Shown: positions 37,846 to 49,351 of the stretch, in pieces
Layout of the letters: the number at the start of each line of letters is the position of its first letter
Position numbering within the stretch: the first letter of the stretch is position 1
DNA from: Macrotis lagotis
Lineage: Eukaryota; Chordata; Mammalia; Peramelemorphia; Peramelidae
Reading direction: 5' to 3'
DNA: 64,000 nt
Assembly: GCF_037893015.1 (NCBI RefSeq)
Contig: NC_133662.1
Location: 201,511,050 to 201,575,049 of the forward strand
Position numbers and translations under genes: made by a program
The notes under the pieces: generated by a model
Seen by the model: the letters and a program-made list of their open reading frames with translations, nothing else
Database searches by the model: none
Told to the model about the DNA's origin: nothing

Positions 37846-38694
37846 GAAATAAATGAAATACTCTATGTGTATTTCTCTATGTATGTATGTACATACATAT
37901 GCAAAGCATATTTATTATAAATATGCTGTATGTAAAGCAGCATATTTTCCCTTGATTTGGAACTGGAAGGGATCCCAGAAGTCATCTAGTCCAAAGCCCT
38001 TGTGCTTCAGAGGGGAAAACAGAATCAGAGAAGATAAATGACTTCCTAAGATCATCACCCAGGCAGCAAGGAGTACATATGACATTCTTAATTATTTGGG
38101 AACTGAGAAACTTATATATTCAAATAATGAAACAATGTGGTACAGCAGAACTCTCTCTGGGGTCAAGAAAACTTAGGTTTAACATTCCATTTTGATCTAT
38201 GCATATAATGGAAGAAATGTAAAATGACTTGATCAGATTGCCTTCTGTTGGGGGGAGGAAGGGGGGAAAAATTGTAAAACTCAAAACTTTGCAAAATAAA
38301 AAACGATTGGTAGAAACTATCATTGTATGTGGTTGGAAAACAAATCAAATATTTACATAATTAAAAAAGAAAACAGGTTTAAATCTGTAGCTTATCTGTA
38401 GAGAAGTTTTGTTACTATTTCCTGGGTGATTTAATGACTTGTAAGAAAGGGAGCTCTATATGGTGAATCCCCATTCTTTTTCTATTCCCTTTCTACTTTT
38501 CAGTTTTCCTTCCCTTGTTTCTCCATTCTAGAATACAAATTCATTGTCTGAACTTCTCCCCTCATCCTTTTCACTGTTTTTTTGCTCTTTTTTGTACTTA
38601 ACACAGTGCTGTAACAGAGTACATGTCTCCCTTCGTCCAAGGCCATCTTAAAACTTGAATTCTCTCTGTGGCTGAACTGGACAAGATTTAAAAG

Positions 38695-38915
38695 TATCTA
38701 TGAGTGTGGTGAATAGAGGGAGGGCTGGAACTGAAGTCAAGAAGTTTCATCTTCTTGTGTTCAAATCTGGCCTCGGACACTTACGAACTGTATAACCCTG
38801 AACAAGTCACTTAGCCCTGTTTACAGCAGTTTTCTCATTGTAAAATGAACTGGAGAAGGAAATAGCAAATCACTCTGTTATCTTTGCCAAGAAAATCTCA
38901 AATGAGATCACAGAG

Positions 38916-38976
<61 letters not shown>

Positions 38977-38981
38977 TATAT

Positions 38982-39021
<40 letters not shown>

Positions 39022-39058
39022 GTATATGACTAAAAAAACAACTGAACACCAACAACAA
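38695..39058 (+). mobile_element. CORE-type SINE whose tail has grown a TA/CA microsatellite
   Basis: Same SINE as at 37570. The tail motif GATCACAGAGTCA is followed by a long (TA)n (38918-38968) and (CA)n (about 38985-39015). The SINE end GACTAAAAAAACAACTGAAC resumes after it. Confidence 0.78.
38918..39015. repeat. (TA)n then (CA)n microsatellite
   Basis: Alternating TA to 38968, a mixed TACACATATATATATGTA bridge, then CA to about 39015. Lies within a SINE tail. Confidence 0.97.
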
Positions 39059-39179
39059 ATGACCAGAAGTTCATGGTCTTAGAATCTAAGAACTGGTGGA
39101 TACCCTAGAGGGCAAATATTAGCATATTTCTCCTGGGACAGAATCTTCTCTATGGTATAGCTAACATTTGAAGACTTTT

Positions 39180-39327
39180 TTGGGGGGGGTTGCAAGGCAA
39201 TGGGGTTAAGCAGCTTGCTCAAGGTCACACAGATAGGTAATTATTAAGTGTCTGAGGTCAGATTTGAACTCAGGTCCTCCTGACTCCAGGGCTGGTGCTC
39301 TATCTACTGCACCACCTAGCTGCCCCC
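39180..39327 (-). mobile_element. tRNA-derived marsupial SINE
   Basis: Reverse copy (GCAAGGCAATGGGGTTAAG ... CACCTAGCTGCCCC). Flanks ACATTTGAAGACTTTT and CATTTGGAGATTTT are a decayed target-site duplication. Confidence 0.93.
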
Positions 39328-39692
39328 CATTTGGAGATTTTCAATGAAACCTGTCTACCTCTCAAAGTAAATCATTTCACTTTGAGGTTGTTCGAATTAT
39401 TAGAAATCCCCCCCTTCCAAAAAAAAAAACCAAACAAACCCCAAAACATGAAAATTTTCTGTTGCTTCTGCCCATTTGCTCTTAGTTCATTACTTTAATA
39501 AGAATTTGTGAAGCACCTACTTCATGTCAGACACTGGCTGGATATACAAAAAAATATACAGTTTTTGCTTTCAAGGAAAGTATATTATATACAAGTACAA
39601 ACTAAATACAAATGAAATACAAAGTAATTTGGAGAGAAGGGGATTCTTTAGTAAATGGGAAATTTGGATTGGTTTTATGTATGAGGTGCAGT

Positions 39693-39847
39693 CTTTTTTT
39701 TTAGGTTTTTGCAAGGCAAATGAGGTTAAGTGGCTTGCCCAAGGCCACACAGCTAGGTAATTATTAAGTGTATGAGGTCAGACTTGAACTCAGGTGCTCC
39801 TGACTCCAGGACTCATGCTCTATCCACTGCACCACCTAGCAGCCCCG
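39693..39847 (-). mobile_element. tRNA-derived marsupial SINE
   Basis: Reverse full-length copy with a perfect 10-bp duplication, GAGGTGCAGT, at 39683-39692 and 39848-39857. Confidence 0.94.
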
Positions 39848-40129
39848 GAGGTGCAGTATTGATGGAAGCTAAGAGATTTCATACAGTAGAGAAGAGGGAG
39901 TGCATTCTAGGCATGAAACAGGTTTTGCAAAATAATGGAGATGAGAGATGGAATGTCCCTTATGGGCAATATCATGAAGGATAATTTGTCTGAAATAGAA
40001 AATGAATAAAAGAGAGTAATATACAGCCAATCTGGAAAGATAGATAGGATCTAGAATAATCTTAGCTCCCTTCTTTTGCACAACTTACCCTTACCCCTCC
40101 CACATCCCTTGTTTTCCATAATAAGCATC

Positions 40130-40415
40130 CTCATTTCTATGAACTGATTCTGGCACAAAGTGGTCTCCATTGCCTTTCCATCCTGGCCCTCCTCCTCTTC
40201 TAGGTTCGTTCCAGTTTGTAAATGTATTTTAATAAGACCTAAAGCTGAACCCAGTGCTCTGGGTGTGGCCCTGCTAGATCAGAGTTCCTGGGCATTATTT
40301 ACAAAGTTCTTTTGACAAAGTCTTGGACAGCTTGACTTCTTTGGCACTTCACACACAGATCCCTATTGAGTTTCAATCCACAAGCTGTTTTTCCACACTA
40401 GCAGACTAGAAGGAA
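40130..40415 (-). mobile_element. L3/CR1 LINE fragment
   Basis: GGTCTCCATTGCCTTTCCAT, GTGCTCTGGGTGTGGCCCTG and CACAGATCCCTATTGAG follow the same minus-strand CR1 pattern as at 27.9 kb. Confidence 0.55.
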
Positions 40416-40659
40416 AGCTCATTCAAGGAGGGAAGTGAAATGGGGAGACAAAAGCAACTTTCAGTTAGTTGAAGTTCTGGTTGTTAATTCATGAACTGAA
40501 TCCCAGGTGAAATTATATATGATTTAATTTCAAATTATGCAATAAAAGGTAAGTAACACTTCCTGTTCTCACACTTAGCAACCCACTATAATCTTTCTAT
40601 GCCGTGATTCAACTGCCCCAAATTATTCTTCTTGGTTCTTTCAAATATCTTGAATTTTT

Positions 40660-40895
40660 AATTAGAGGCAGAAAAGTATTAAAGCTAGAGATCCTGTCTT
40701 GTAGTCAAGAGAATTTGGGTTCCTTCACATTCTGCATCTGATACATATTAACTCTGGAACCTTTTGAAAGTCACTCAATCTGTTAATAGCTCTCAGCAGC
40801 TCCCTAATATAAATTACAGATGAATTGCTGATGCCTGTCATTGAAGGGAGTTTTCACTTCAGGTTTTCCACCATACCATGAAATCATGGGATTAG
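40660..40895 (+). mobile_element. CORE-SINE variant (7540 type)
   Basis: Plus copy: TAGTCAAGAGAATTTGGGTT, GAAAGTCACTCAATCTG and CATGAAATCATGGGATTAG tail. Confidence 0.55.
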
Positions 40896-41310
40896 TAAAA
40901 TAATATAGTTATCTCCACTGAAGTCTTACTCTAATGCCTCATTGTGACCAGGAGGGCTCTATCTGATTATGCCCATAGAGAAGGGTGCTAGATTGGAATC
41001 AGAAGACTTGGGTTCAAGTTCAGAATCTTATTGCCAATGTGACTCTAGGCAAGACACTTAACATTTCTAAGCCTCAGTTTACTCATCTCAAAAATAAGGG
41101 GGTTCAACTCCCTTTTCACTCTACAGCCATGACATCATAACATTCGATCTTACCAAGCTAGAATAGCTTTGAATATAACTTCAGCAATAGACTGGGTCTA
41201 ATAAATGAGAATCGGACCAGCAAAGGATACCAAGGCTCATTGATAGATGATTGACCACTAGACTATTACTTTTCTGATCACAGAAAACTATGTCTTCATG
41301 AAGACTATGT

Positions 41311-41466
41311 CTTTTTCTTGTTTTGTTTTTGCAAGGCAATTGGATTAGGTGCTTTACCCAAGGTCACACAGCTAGGTAATTACTAAGTGTCTGATGTCAA
41401 ATTTGAATTCAGGTCCTTCTGACTCCAGGGCTGGTGCTCTATCCACTGCACCATCTAGCGGCCTCC
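41311..41466 (-). mobile_element. tRNA-derived marsupial SINE
   Basis: Reverse copy with a perfect duplication AAGACTATGT at 41301-41310 and 41467-41476. Confidence 0.94.
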
Positions 41467-42047
41467 AAGACTATGTGTAAATAAATAGAGATGTAGCAAT
41501 CTGCTTTAATAATCTACTTTTAGGATTTTTTTGCCCACATCAAAGAAAACATAGACTCTTAGAGGACTAATTTACATTTTTCTTTACACTGACAAAAGGT
41601 CACAGATAGCCTATGCTGAAACAGATGTTGCCAAATATATAGCCCTTCCTTCCTGTAGCTTTTATTCCCCGGAGTTTTAAATTCCTACTAATTTCCTGAA
41701 ATGCATCCTTATTTCCTGAAGAGAGGAGAGCGTTACATGCCTGGCTATCCTGAACCAAGGTGAACTGTGTGTGGAAGTTTCTTGTGTCTATAATTCTTCT
41801 TATAGTCTTGGGATTTCAAAAGAAAAACACAATTTCTCATACAATAATTGTACTTTAACCCTGTTTAGGGCTTAAGGTAAGGGTTTTTTTTTTATTTGGT
41901 CTGAGACTAGAGAGAATTTTGCAAGTTTGGGGTCACATCTGCAATATGAAACCCACCCAGTTCATTCGGAAAAAAAAAATTAGTTCAGAGAAAAGACTTA
42001 ACTGGATCTTTATGTATCTTGGAGATAACTGCTGACTGAATGGTTTT

Positions 42048-42207
42048 CCTTTTTTAATTTTTATTCTTTCAGTGGGAAAATGGGATTAAGTGATTTGCCC
42101 AAGATCACACAACTAAGCTAGGATCGAGTGTCTGAGGCCACATTTGAATTCGGGTCCTCCTGATTCCAGGGCAAAGGGTCTATCTACTATACCACCTAGT
42201 TGCCCCT
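42048..42207 (-). mobile_element. Older diverged copy of the marsupial tRNA-type SINE
   Basis: Reverse orientation, with GGATTAAGTGATTTGCCCAAG and CACCTAGTTGCCCC ends recognisable. No clear target-site duplication. Confidence 0.8.
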
Positions 42208-42209
42208 CA

Positions 42210-43378
42210 TGTTCCTTTATTCAAAAGAGTAGCAGTGAACAACGACAACCATAAGAACAATAGAAATAAGGATAATAGCAATATTTCTGATGCATCTTGT
42301 TAATTAATGCTAATCCTAAAACTAATCCTATGAGAGAAGTAGGGCAAGTATTATTATTCCCATTTGATAAATGAGGAAGTAAAAGTGAAGTGACTTGCCC
42401 ATGCTAAACAAACAAACTGAGGGTTTCTGGCATGAGGTCTTTTCAATGATACTTTAAACTGATATATGAGATATATCTCCATACCATCAACCTATAAAAT
42501 CATTTTTCTACAATTCATGATTTCATTAGTATGGAGATACCCCTCCACCTATGCAGAACAAAATCCCTCCAACCTTTTCAGCTACACTTCAGTGTTCAGT
42601 CATTCTTACTATACCCTTTATTAATATGAAAGAAAATAAATCATTGAATTTTCCATTCAGATGCACATAAAAATAGAATACAATTTAAAGAAAATTTTAT
42701 TTGTTATGACAACTTTTTTAGTAATATTAAGTTTTCTTTTTTCCCAGTCGATTTATTAACCTTAATTAAATACCTACAATTTGCCAGGAACTGTTAAGTT
42801 CTAGGGGATATAAAAAGAGGCAAAAATAGTCCCTACCATGAGGAGATTACAATCGAATGAATTTTCTCTTAAGTCATATTTTTTTGTTAGTCATACTTCT
42901 ACTTTTGAAATATTTCAAAAGGATAATATAGATCTTTACCAAGTATTCCTAAAAACTTATACCCCAAGAAGTATGTGAACCCAGGTTAGAAATCTCTGTG
43001 TTATTACATGGTTTTCTGAATCACTCTAGCTAAGATGGTAGTCATTAACCATTTGTTAATTTTCTATTAATCGCACTTTATGAATTTAGTAAAGCTTGAT
43101 TCTTGAGTTGCCATCCAGTAGTGGGCCTATCTATGAAGTCATTCACCATTGAAAGGACTTAACAGACCCTCAATTTTACTGGCATTGCCTTCCAGAAGCT
43201 AAGATAAAAAACATTCAAGTAGAACTATCCTTAAGGATTGTTTTCTAATGGTTTTGAAGACTACTTTCAAATGTTTTCCTATTGCTGCATTTTGAGAGAT
43301 GAATTAGACCATCCAATGAGCCAGTTTTTTTAATCTTATTTCATATTAATGTTTTCCAACCTCTCGATATTACAGTTA
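42210..43378. other. Intergenic, small repeat scraps
   Basis: Reverse MIR-type remnant at about 42295-42420, a CORE-SINE scrap near 42485-42560 and the recurring short repeat at about 42760-42860. The rest is unassigned. Confidence 0.55.
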
Positions 43379-43379
43379 A

Positions 43380-43740
43380 ACTAGAACATGAGCTGTCCCC
43401 AAACTATCCCCACCCGCTCACTTTATGTGGGCTATTTCATGTGCCTGAAATACATCCCCTTCTTTCAAAATGCTTCCTCAAATGTTTCTTCTTCCATGAG
43501 GTCTTCTCTGATTCTCCTCTCAATTTCCTTACCAAATTATTCTCTCCCTCCTCAAATCTTCCTATATCATTTTCTCTGGACTTCTTCATGCCTGTCAGAC
43601 TCAATCTTATAATCTTTATAAACAGAATTTTTTTTCCTAAGTAAAATATAACATCCCTAAGGACAAGAGTCATGCCACTTTTCATATCTGCAACCAGGAT
43701 CTAGCACATTTATTAAACAATACTAATGGAATCGTCTACT
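43380..43740 (+). mobile_element. L2-like 3' fragment
   Basis: TGGGCTATTTCATGTGCCTG, CATGAGGTCTTCTCTGATTC, CCTAAGGACAAGAGTCATGC and CAGGATCTAGCACATTTATT follow the L2 3' end. Open frames on both strands here are repeat remnants. Confidence 0.6.
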
Positions 43741-43854
43741 GTTTAGATGGCAAAATTCAATCACATATAACTTTTCTTCCCCTTAAAGTTCATCGTGGAA
43801 AGGTCAAATTCATTGCATTTGTTCACTGTAAGTGCTTACTTTCAGAATGGTACT

Positions 43855-44150
43855 GTTTGTATTGTTGTTTGTCCTTTGTACTCAAAGAAAACATTACATC
43901 AGAGAGGTGATGCCATGACATGCACTTGAATTGGATATGAGTGAGGGGTTCCTGTACTAAGTCACCAGCCTCACTTTCTCTTCTGGATGCCCTGGATGCC
44001 AAGCAATCAGGCTTAAGTGCGTTGTCTATGGACACACAGCTAGTTAGTGTTAAGTGTCTGAGGCTGGATTTGTCCATGGTAAACAAAGAAATATTCTTGA
44101 TGGAATTTAAACTGAGGGTTTCCTTGACTCCAGGGCTAGTGCTCTAACTG
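43855..44150 (-). mobile_element. Composite marsupial SINE (MAR1-like), internally shortened
   Basis: Reverse copy with AGAGAGGTGATGCCATGACA, GTCACCAGCCTCACTTTC and GACTCCAGGGCTAGTGCTCT words. Confidence 0.75.
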
Positions 44151-44547
44151 CCCATGTTTGTGTCCAGTGGAGCTGTACAGTTAAGTAAGACACAATCCAT
44201 GCCTTCAGAGAACTTAGGATACAGTAAACAAAAATTAAATTATAAAATAAAAAAATAGGTTATTAAATGACATGTGAGCAGGTAATTAGAAGAATTCCTA
44301 AGAGGGAGAGAATTTTTCAGAAAGGTTTCTTGCTAGACCTTGGAAGGAAGAAGGAAGAGGAAGGATAACATTCTGGTAGAGGATACAGTTATGAGCAAAG
44401 GTGAAGAAGAAAAACATGCTACTTGAGGGAAAGGTTGATTTCATTTTTGTCCTTGTAGTGACACTGTCTTGCACAGTGCCAGACATATATATCAAATGTT
44501 CAAGTATTTGTTGAATTGAATTGAATTGGGATAGCATAAACTATATA

Positions 44548-44785
44548 AATCTATCTTCATCCATCCATCATCTATCCATCCATCATCTATCTATCTATCT
44601 CCATTTATCTCTGTCTGTCCATCCATCCATGTTCATCCATCCATCCATCTATCCATCTATCATCTTTTACTTTCTATCTTTCTTTTCTCTTTCTCTCTTT
44701 TTCTCTTTCTTTTTCTCTCTCTCTCTTTTCTCTCTCTCTCTCTCTTTCTCTTTCTCTCCCCCCTTCATCTACCTATCTCTATTTA
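44548..44785. repeat. ATCC/ATCT tetranucleotide repeat followed by CT-rich tract
   Basis: Irregular CATC and CTAT tetranucleotides run to about 44665. A nearly pure pyrimidine tract (TTTCTCTC-type) continues to about 44765. The block ends about 340 bp before the VCAM1 NF-kB sites. Confidence 0.95.
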
Positions 44786-45120
44786 AGACTGAAATCTCTC
44801 ATCCAATCAAAAGATTTTGGTTTTTTCTTTAAAAAAAAAAGCAGGCACAACAAAAACCTCCACTCCTTACTAGCCTAAACATAGGATTGTTCTAGAGTGG
44901 TTAATTGCCACATATCTTTGCTAATCATCACACTATAATCTTGGGGCCTTTTGTTTGCCAATTCAGAGCAGTTTCTGAATTAAAAACCTATTTTTACTAC
45001 TGGAAAGCAAGCTGGGAATGTGCAGATGCTTGTGATTTAGCCTCTTGAGCAGTACAAGGGTTAATACTGAGGAACTTGGCTCTGGGTCAACTTTTTTTTT
45101 TTTTTCCCTGGCTCTGCTCT

Positions 45121-45174
45121 GGGTTTCCCCGTTAAGGGATTTCCCTCCGCCTCTTCAGCAAGACCCTTTATAAA
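45121..45174 (+). promoter_or_regulatory. VCAM1: VCAM1 core promoter: tandem NF-kB sites and TATA box
   Basis: Two NF-kB sites, GGGTTTCCCC (45121-45130) and GGGATTTCCC (45136-45145), are five bases apart. A TATA box, TTTATAAA, lies at 45167-45174. The human VCAM1 promoter is known for the same two adjacent kB sites just upstream of its TATA box, which mediate TNF and IL-1 induction in endothelium. As I recall the human sequence, the spacing and intervening bases are nearly unchanged. Start of transcription is inferred at about 45198-45205. A TATCTT motif (GATA-type, reverse) at 44914-44919 might correspond to the GATA sites of the human promoter, but this is weak. Confidence 0.93.
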
Positions 45175-45199
45175 GAGCAGACTTTCTTCCTTTGCTTCC

Positions 45200-45304
45200 C
45201 CAGCTGCACTCACTTGGGGAGCTGCAGACAGTCCCTGGGTTTCTTCAGGTAGCCCCGAGAGTGGACAGTTAGAATTTGCTGTTTTCTCTATCACAACATC
45301 CAAA
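45200..45304 (+). other. VCAM1: VCAM1 5' untranslated region (approximate start)
   Basis: This is the stretch between the inferred start site, about 25-30 bases after the TATA box, and the initiator ATG. No upstream ATG occurs in it. The bases before the start codon (CCAAA then ATG) place A at -3, a favourable context. The transcript start itself is inferred. Confidence 0.7.
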
Positions 45305-45368
45305 ATGCGTGGGCAAAATCTCTGGACTGTCCTGGCCACGAACCTCCTTTGGCTGGTATTTGCTGCAT
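45305..45368 (+). CDS. VCAM1: VCAM1 exon 1: signal peptide
   Basis: The exon encodes residues 1-21 plus the first base of codon 22. The peptide starts MRGQNLWTVLATNLLWLVFAA, a signal sequence with one early basic residue and a hydrophobic core. It parallels the human leader (MPGKMVVILGASNILWIMFAAS). The start is the first ATG after the TATA box and has A at -3. The donor GTGAGT follows at 45369, leaving phase 1, and joining to exon 2 makes a serine (TCG). Cleavage is expected around residues 22-24 by comparison with human, which is inference. Confidence 0.96.
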
Positions 45369-45900
45369 GTGAGTCCTTCTGTTTTTATTTCTTTTGCCTG
45401 CAAGAATCCATCTGAGCTGCTGGGGGAGATTTCAGACTCCTTGCTATGGCTGTCAAAATGGTGCAGTAGTTTTTAAAGAAGGAGGAAAAGTTGGTTGAAC
45501 TTAGTTTTCAAAGTGGCTGCTGAATTTAAATTGTGTTATCAATGGTCCAGCTTGGGAAAGGGTTGGAAATTAAACTTATTTGGACCATCATTTCTCACCT
45601 GGGATGAGTAATTTTATCTCTTTGCTATTTTCCCATACTTGGGAGGAATTTCAGTCCTACCATATATCAAAAAGACCTTGAAAAACAGTGGCCAGGTTTA
45701 CGCCTTTGTCATTGATCTTTCATTAAAGAAGGTGATTCCAATATCTTCCTTGTATTTCTTAACATCTAGCTGATAGATTCACTTTATTTTGGCAGAACCT
45801 GATATATGTCATATATCAGGATCCCAGAGAGGATAAAGGGAGAAAAATACAAAATCAGAAGCTGGGAGTAAATTTAATTTTCCTTTTTTTTCCTTTAAAG
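45369..45900 (+). other. VCAM1 intron 1
   Basis: Short 532-bp phase-1 intron with no repeat I recognise. It begins GTGAGT and ends in a long pyrimidine tract before AAAG. Confidence 0.85.
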
Positions 45901-46176
45901 CGGAAGATCTGAAAATTGAAGTTGGTCCGAGTTACATTGTTGCGGCTCAGATTGGTGGTTCCACTCAACTGACCTGCACTGTGACTGGCTGTGAGGCTCC
46001 TACTTTCTCCTGGAGAACCCAGATGGACAGCCCCCTGGGGGGGAAGGTGCATAATCAAGGGAACAAATCTACCTTGACCATGGATCCTGTTAGCATTGCG
46101 AATGAACATTCTTATCTATGCACAGCCACATGCAGAAACAAGAAAGTTGAAAGAGGAATCCAGGTGGAACTCTACT
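45901..46176 (+). CDS. VCAM1: VCAM1 exon 2: Ig domain 1 (integrin-binding)
   Basis: This exon encodes residues 22-113, 276 nt. The four-cysteine pattern typical of VCAM1 domain 1 is present (LTC...TGC near the B strand, YLC..ATC near the F strand), with FSWRTQ as the C-strand core. The integrin contact loop reads QMDSPL, with the aspartate codon at 46026-46028 as residue 64. This is the same precursor number as the key human aspartate (mature Asp40). Human reads QIDSPL, so only Ile to Met differs. A possible N-glycosylation sequon NKS lies just before STLTM. The polypyrimidine acceptor ends AAAG at 45900 and the donor is GTAAGC. This domain is expected to provide the main alpha4-integrin site. 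Confidence 0.97.
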
Positions 46177-46389
46177 GTAAGCTATCTTCTCTTTGAATGT
46201 GATATTATAACCCTAAGAACTATTTGCTCATTTTCGGTGAGATTAGTTGGAGGAAAAAAATGAATATATGACTCTTCCATGGGGGCCAAGTGGGAAATGG
46301 GGGAATAAACAGGGTACTTTTTGTTGATTAACCATGTATTCCTCCTGAATTATTTTATTCAGACTAAGGAAGAAACTGCTTGCTAAACT

Positions 46390-46590
46390 GAGTTTTATTT
46401 GTCCTTTCCTGATCTTTCAAAGCTTAGTTCAGACTAACATCTCTTCTATGTAATTTTCCTAGATTCCTTCTATTTTTAGTGCTCACTTTCCCCCTCCTAA
46501 CCTTATGGTTACAGATTTATGTGCTTCCTCTTCCCCAGTAGAAGGCAGGTTCCTTTAGAGTAGGAAATATTGAGATTGATAATGAAATGG
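46390..46590 (+). mobile_element. L2-like 3' fragment in VCAM1 intron 2
   Basis: Pyrimidine-rich remnant ending CCAGTAGAAGGCAGGTTCCT then AGAGTAGGAAATATTG, L2-like. Weak. Confidence 0.4.
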
Positions 46591-46656
46591 TAATTGTATT
46601 AATATAGGGAAGTCCCTGATATGGAAGCTCCCTCAACAATGTAGGTTAGTGCTTTT

Positions 46657-46808
46657 TTTGTTTGTTTTATTTTTGCAAGGCATTGGGGTTAAGTGGCTTG
46701 CCCAAGGCCACACAGCTAGGTAATCCTTAAGTGTCTGAGGCTGAATTTGAATTCAGTTTCTCCTGACTCAAGGGCCAGTGCTCTATCCATTATGACACCT
46801 AGCCTCCC
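46657..46808 (-). mobile_element. tRNA-derived marsupial SINE in VCAM1 intron 2
   Basis: Reverse copy. The duplication GGTTAGTGCTTT occurs just before it (from 46644) and just after it (46809-46820). Confidence 0.94.
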
Positions 46809-47954
46809 GGTTAGTGCTTTCTTTGCAACTTTTGATTATAAGTTGTAATTTAGACAGCTAAATGATTTGGCCAAAGTCACATTGTCATTAGGTGTCAGAG
46901 ACAGGACTTGAACCAGGGTATCAGCTTAGAGACCAGCTTTCCCTTCATTTCTTATCAAACTCATTGATTAGTTTATTAATAAACAATAGCAGGACAAAAC
47001 CTCTCCATTCACATTCTTTTAATTCGCAATCCTTCCCTCTCCTCCTCTCTGCTCCCCTTAATGAGTTCAAATTTTAATAATATAGAGTCTATCCATACTC
47101 TTCCAGTTTTGACTTTGCCATTAATACAACAATTTTTAAAGATAAACATTTATACCTGGAAAAGTTCTCTTGCTTTTGTGTCCTTACTAACCCATGTATC
47201 TATTCAGTTCAGAAGCTCAGTAAGCCTTGTCTGTCTATGGGAATTAATAACTGAGTAGAAATGGTAGGATGTTCCTAAGGAGCAAAATCAGAAAGTCGAT
47301 AACAGGGTGGAAAGACAGTAGTCAGAAACTGACTCCAGGAAAATTTGTGGGACTGGGTCAAAGTCAAGACTAGCTTAGGTACCTTATAGGAGATGATATA
47401 CATAATCTCCCCTTGCAAATCATTTAGTCAAAGATTTAGGAAAGTGGAAAGCACCTTGATAGCCCAAACTCTTATCTCAGAGATAAAGGAACTGAGACTC
47501 AAGGAGGGGAAGGGGTTTGATCCAAATTGTTCAATTTATCTTGTGTAAAGCAAGCAAAAGTGAAAGATACCATGTGAGCCACACCATTTGGTAGAATTTC
47601 CTTTCTATTCTCCAGTAGCTAGTGTGAAAGTGACCACATGATTTCCCTGACTTGGTTTCTCTACTTTGCTCAGGCAGAAGGATTTAGAATACATAAGTAT
47701 TTTACATGAGAAGTTGTCAACCTCCAGGACTATATTCAGAATGAATTAGAGCATCTCTGTAAAGATACTTGAATTGTTCAAAAGGGAGGTGAATTATATT
47801 GCATCAGCTTATTACACGCAGTGAAAAATATACTGTAGTTGGCATATTCCTATACATAAATGAGAACCAAAAAAAAGAGGTAGTATTGCAATATGGAAAA
47901 ATTGAGAAAAGATCATTTTTACATTTTTCTGTTTAGAGAGAAATAGACATGACA

Positions 47955-48190
47955 TAGTGACTAGAACATTGTGTATGAGAAAGCAAATCCTGGGTTCAAA
48001 TTCTACCTCATTGTGTGAGCACAGATAAGTCACCCACTCAGGGCCTGAATTTGCCCATCTGTAAAATGGACATTTTCATACCAGTTGTATGTCTTACAAT
48101 GTTGCTATGAGGTTTAAATGGAAGACTAAATACATAGTGCTTTTGCAAACTTTAAAGCACCATATGTCAGTTAGCTATTATTTTTTATCA
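47955..48190 (+). mobile_element. MIR-type SINE in VCAM1 intron 2
   Basis: Plus pattern: CACAGATAAGTCACCCACTC, CATCTGTAAAATGGACAT, GTTGCTATGAGGTTTAAATG, AGTTAGCTATTATTTTTTAT. Confidence 0.75.
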
Positions 48191-49351
48191 TCGTTGTCAT
48201 CATTGCTTTGGAGTTTTACTATTCTCATAATTTTAATTGATGTAATGTAAAGGATGTCTCAGTGTTATTGTTCAGAGATCACATCCTTTTATTAGCCATT
48301 AAAATTTTGTTTTCTAGCTGGGTGGAGTAAATCTCCTTCTCACATTCACCTTTAAGAGCATTTAGTTCTCTTCAAAGTTCCTTATAGGAGAATATATGCT
48401 ATTATTGTGCCCATTCAAGATATATCTATTTAAATCATCAGATTTAACATCAGAAAAAATTTCAATCATACATTTTCTTGATAATCTTCCTCTTTCATAG
48501 AATTACCTTGTCCTTATAGAGCACACATACACACACAAATATAAAATTATATATACATGCTTAATGTATAATGAAATGTTAATTCCTTATGGGTGGGAAT
48601 CTAATTCACTGTTTTTTGTATCCTCCAATGATTGACACAAAGAAAGTAGTTCGTAAGTTCTTGTCTCAACTGATTAAGTGATTGAGCTGTCACCAGACTT
48701 TTTACCATAGAATTAAAAAATAAGTGGAGTATCTATTTGAAAAATCTCCAGAAAATATATTTATTGGAAAAAATAACAGGACCTCAAAAAAGAAATATAG
48801 TATAGTTTAACTAATTCTATGCTATTTGACTCTCAAGTCCTAAAATGATGACTCCTTATGGCTTGTAGGTGTATTGGGGATTTAAAGCTTTATGTAATGG
48901 AGTATAAACTCTAGCAGAAAAAAAGAATTTCCACTCTTAGTCTGGCAATGGATTATATGTCTGTTATTCCAGAGGACCTGTTATGAGGAAAATGTTTCAC
49001 CACTTAATCAGCTTCTTAAGCATCTACTCTGTTCCAAGCATTGTGATAAACAAAGGGGATAAAAAAGAGACAAAAGACAATTTTTGCCCTCAAGTAGCTT
49101 ACACTCTTATTAGTTATTAGGGAATGTTTTTGTTTTGTTTTTGTTTTGGCCACAGTACTTAATAAAGTTGTCTGTTAAGACACAAAAAAGGGTGATGATA
49201 TGTATCAGTAGGGGACTATTCATATTGATGAAATGATAGGATATTGAATATAGAATATTTTGTGTACATTAAAAATACATTAATTTAAATCATCCTATGT
49301 AAAGACCAGAAAAAATTCCATTCACATCATGGTTTACTTTGGTATTTGAAG

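Larger units (their letters stand above)
46177..49351 (+). other. VCAM1 intron 2
   Basis: Contains the L2-like piece, the SINE at 46657, a reverse MIR scrap (46835-46960), the MIR at 47955 and the short recurring repeat at 49005-49120. No extra Ig exon was seen. The last 65 bases closely resemble the end of intron 5. Confidence 0.8.

Noticed and set aside
44521-44832. 103-codon open frame upstream of VCAM1
   Set aside because: Translation of the ATCC and CT repeat tract.
45061-45339. Antisense open frame of 92 codons across the VCAM1 promoter
   Set aside because: It overlaps the conserved NF-kB/TATA region, has no recognisable domain and ends in low-complexity residues from the poly-T tract.
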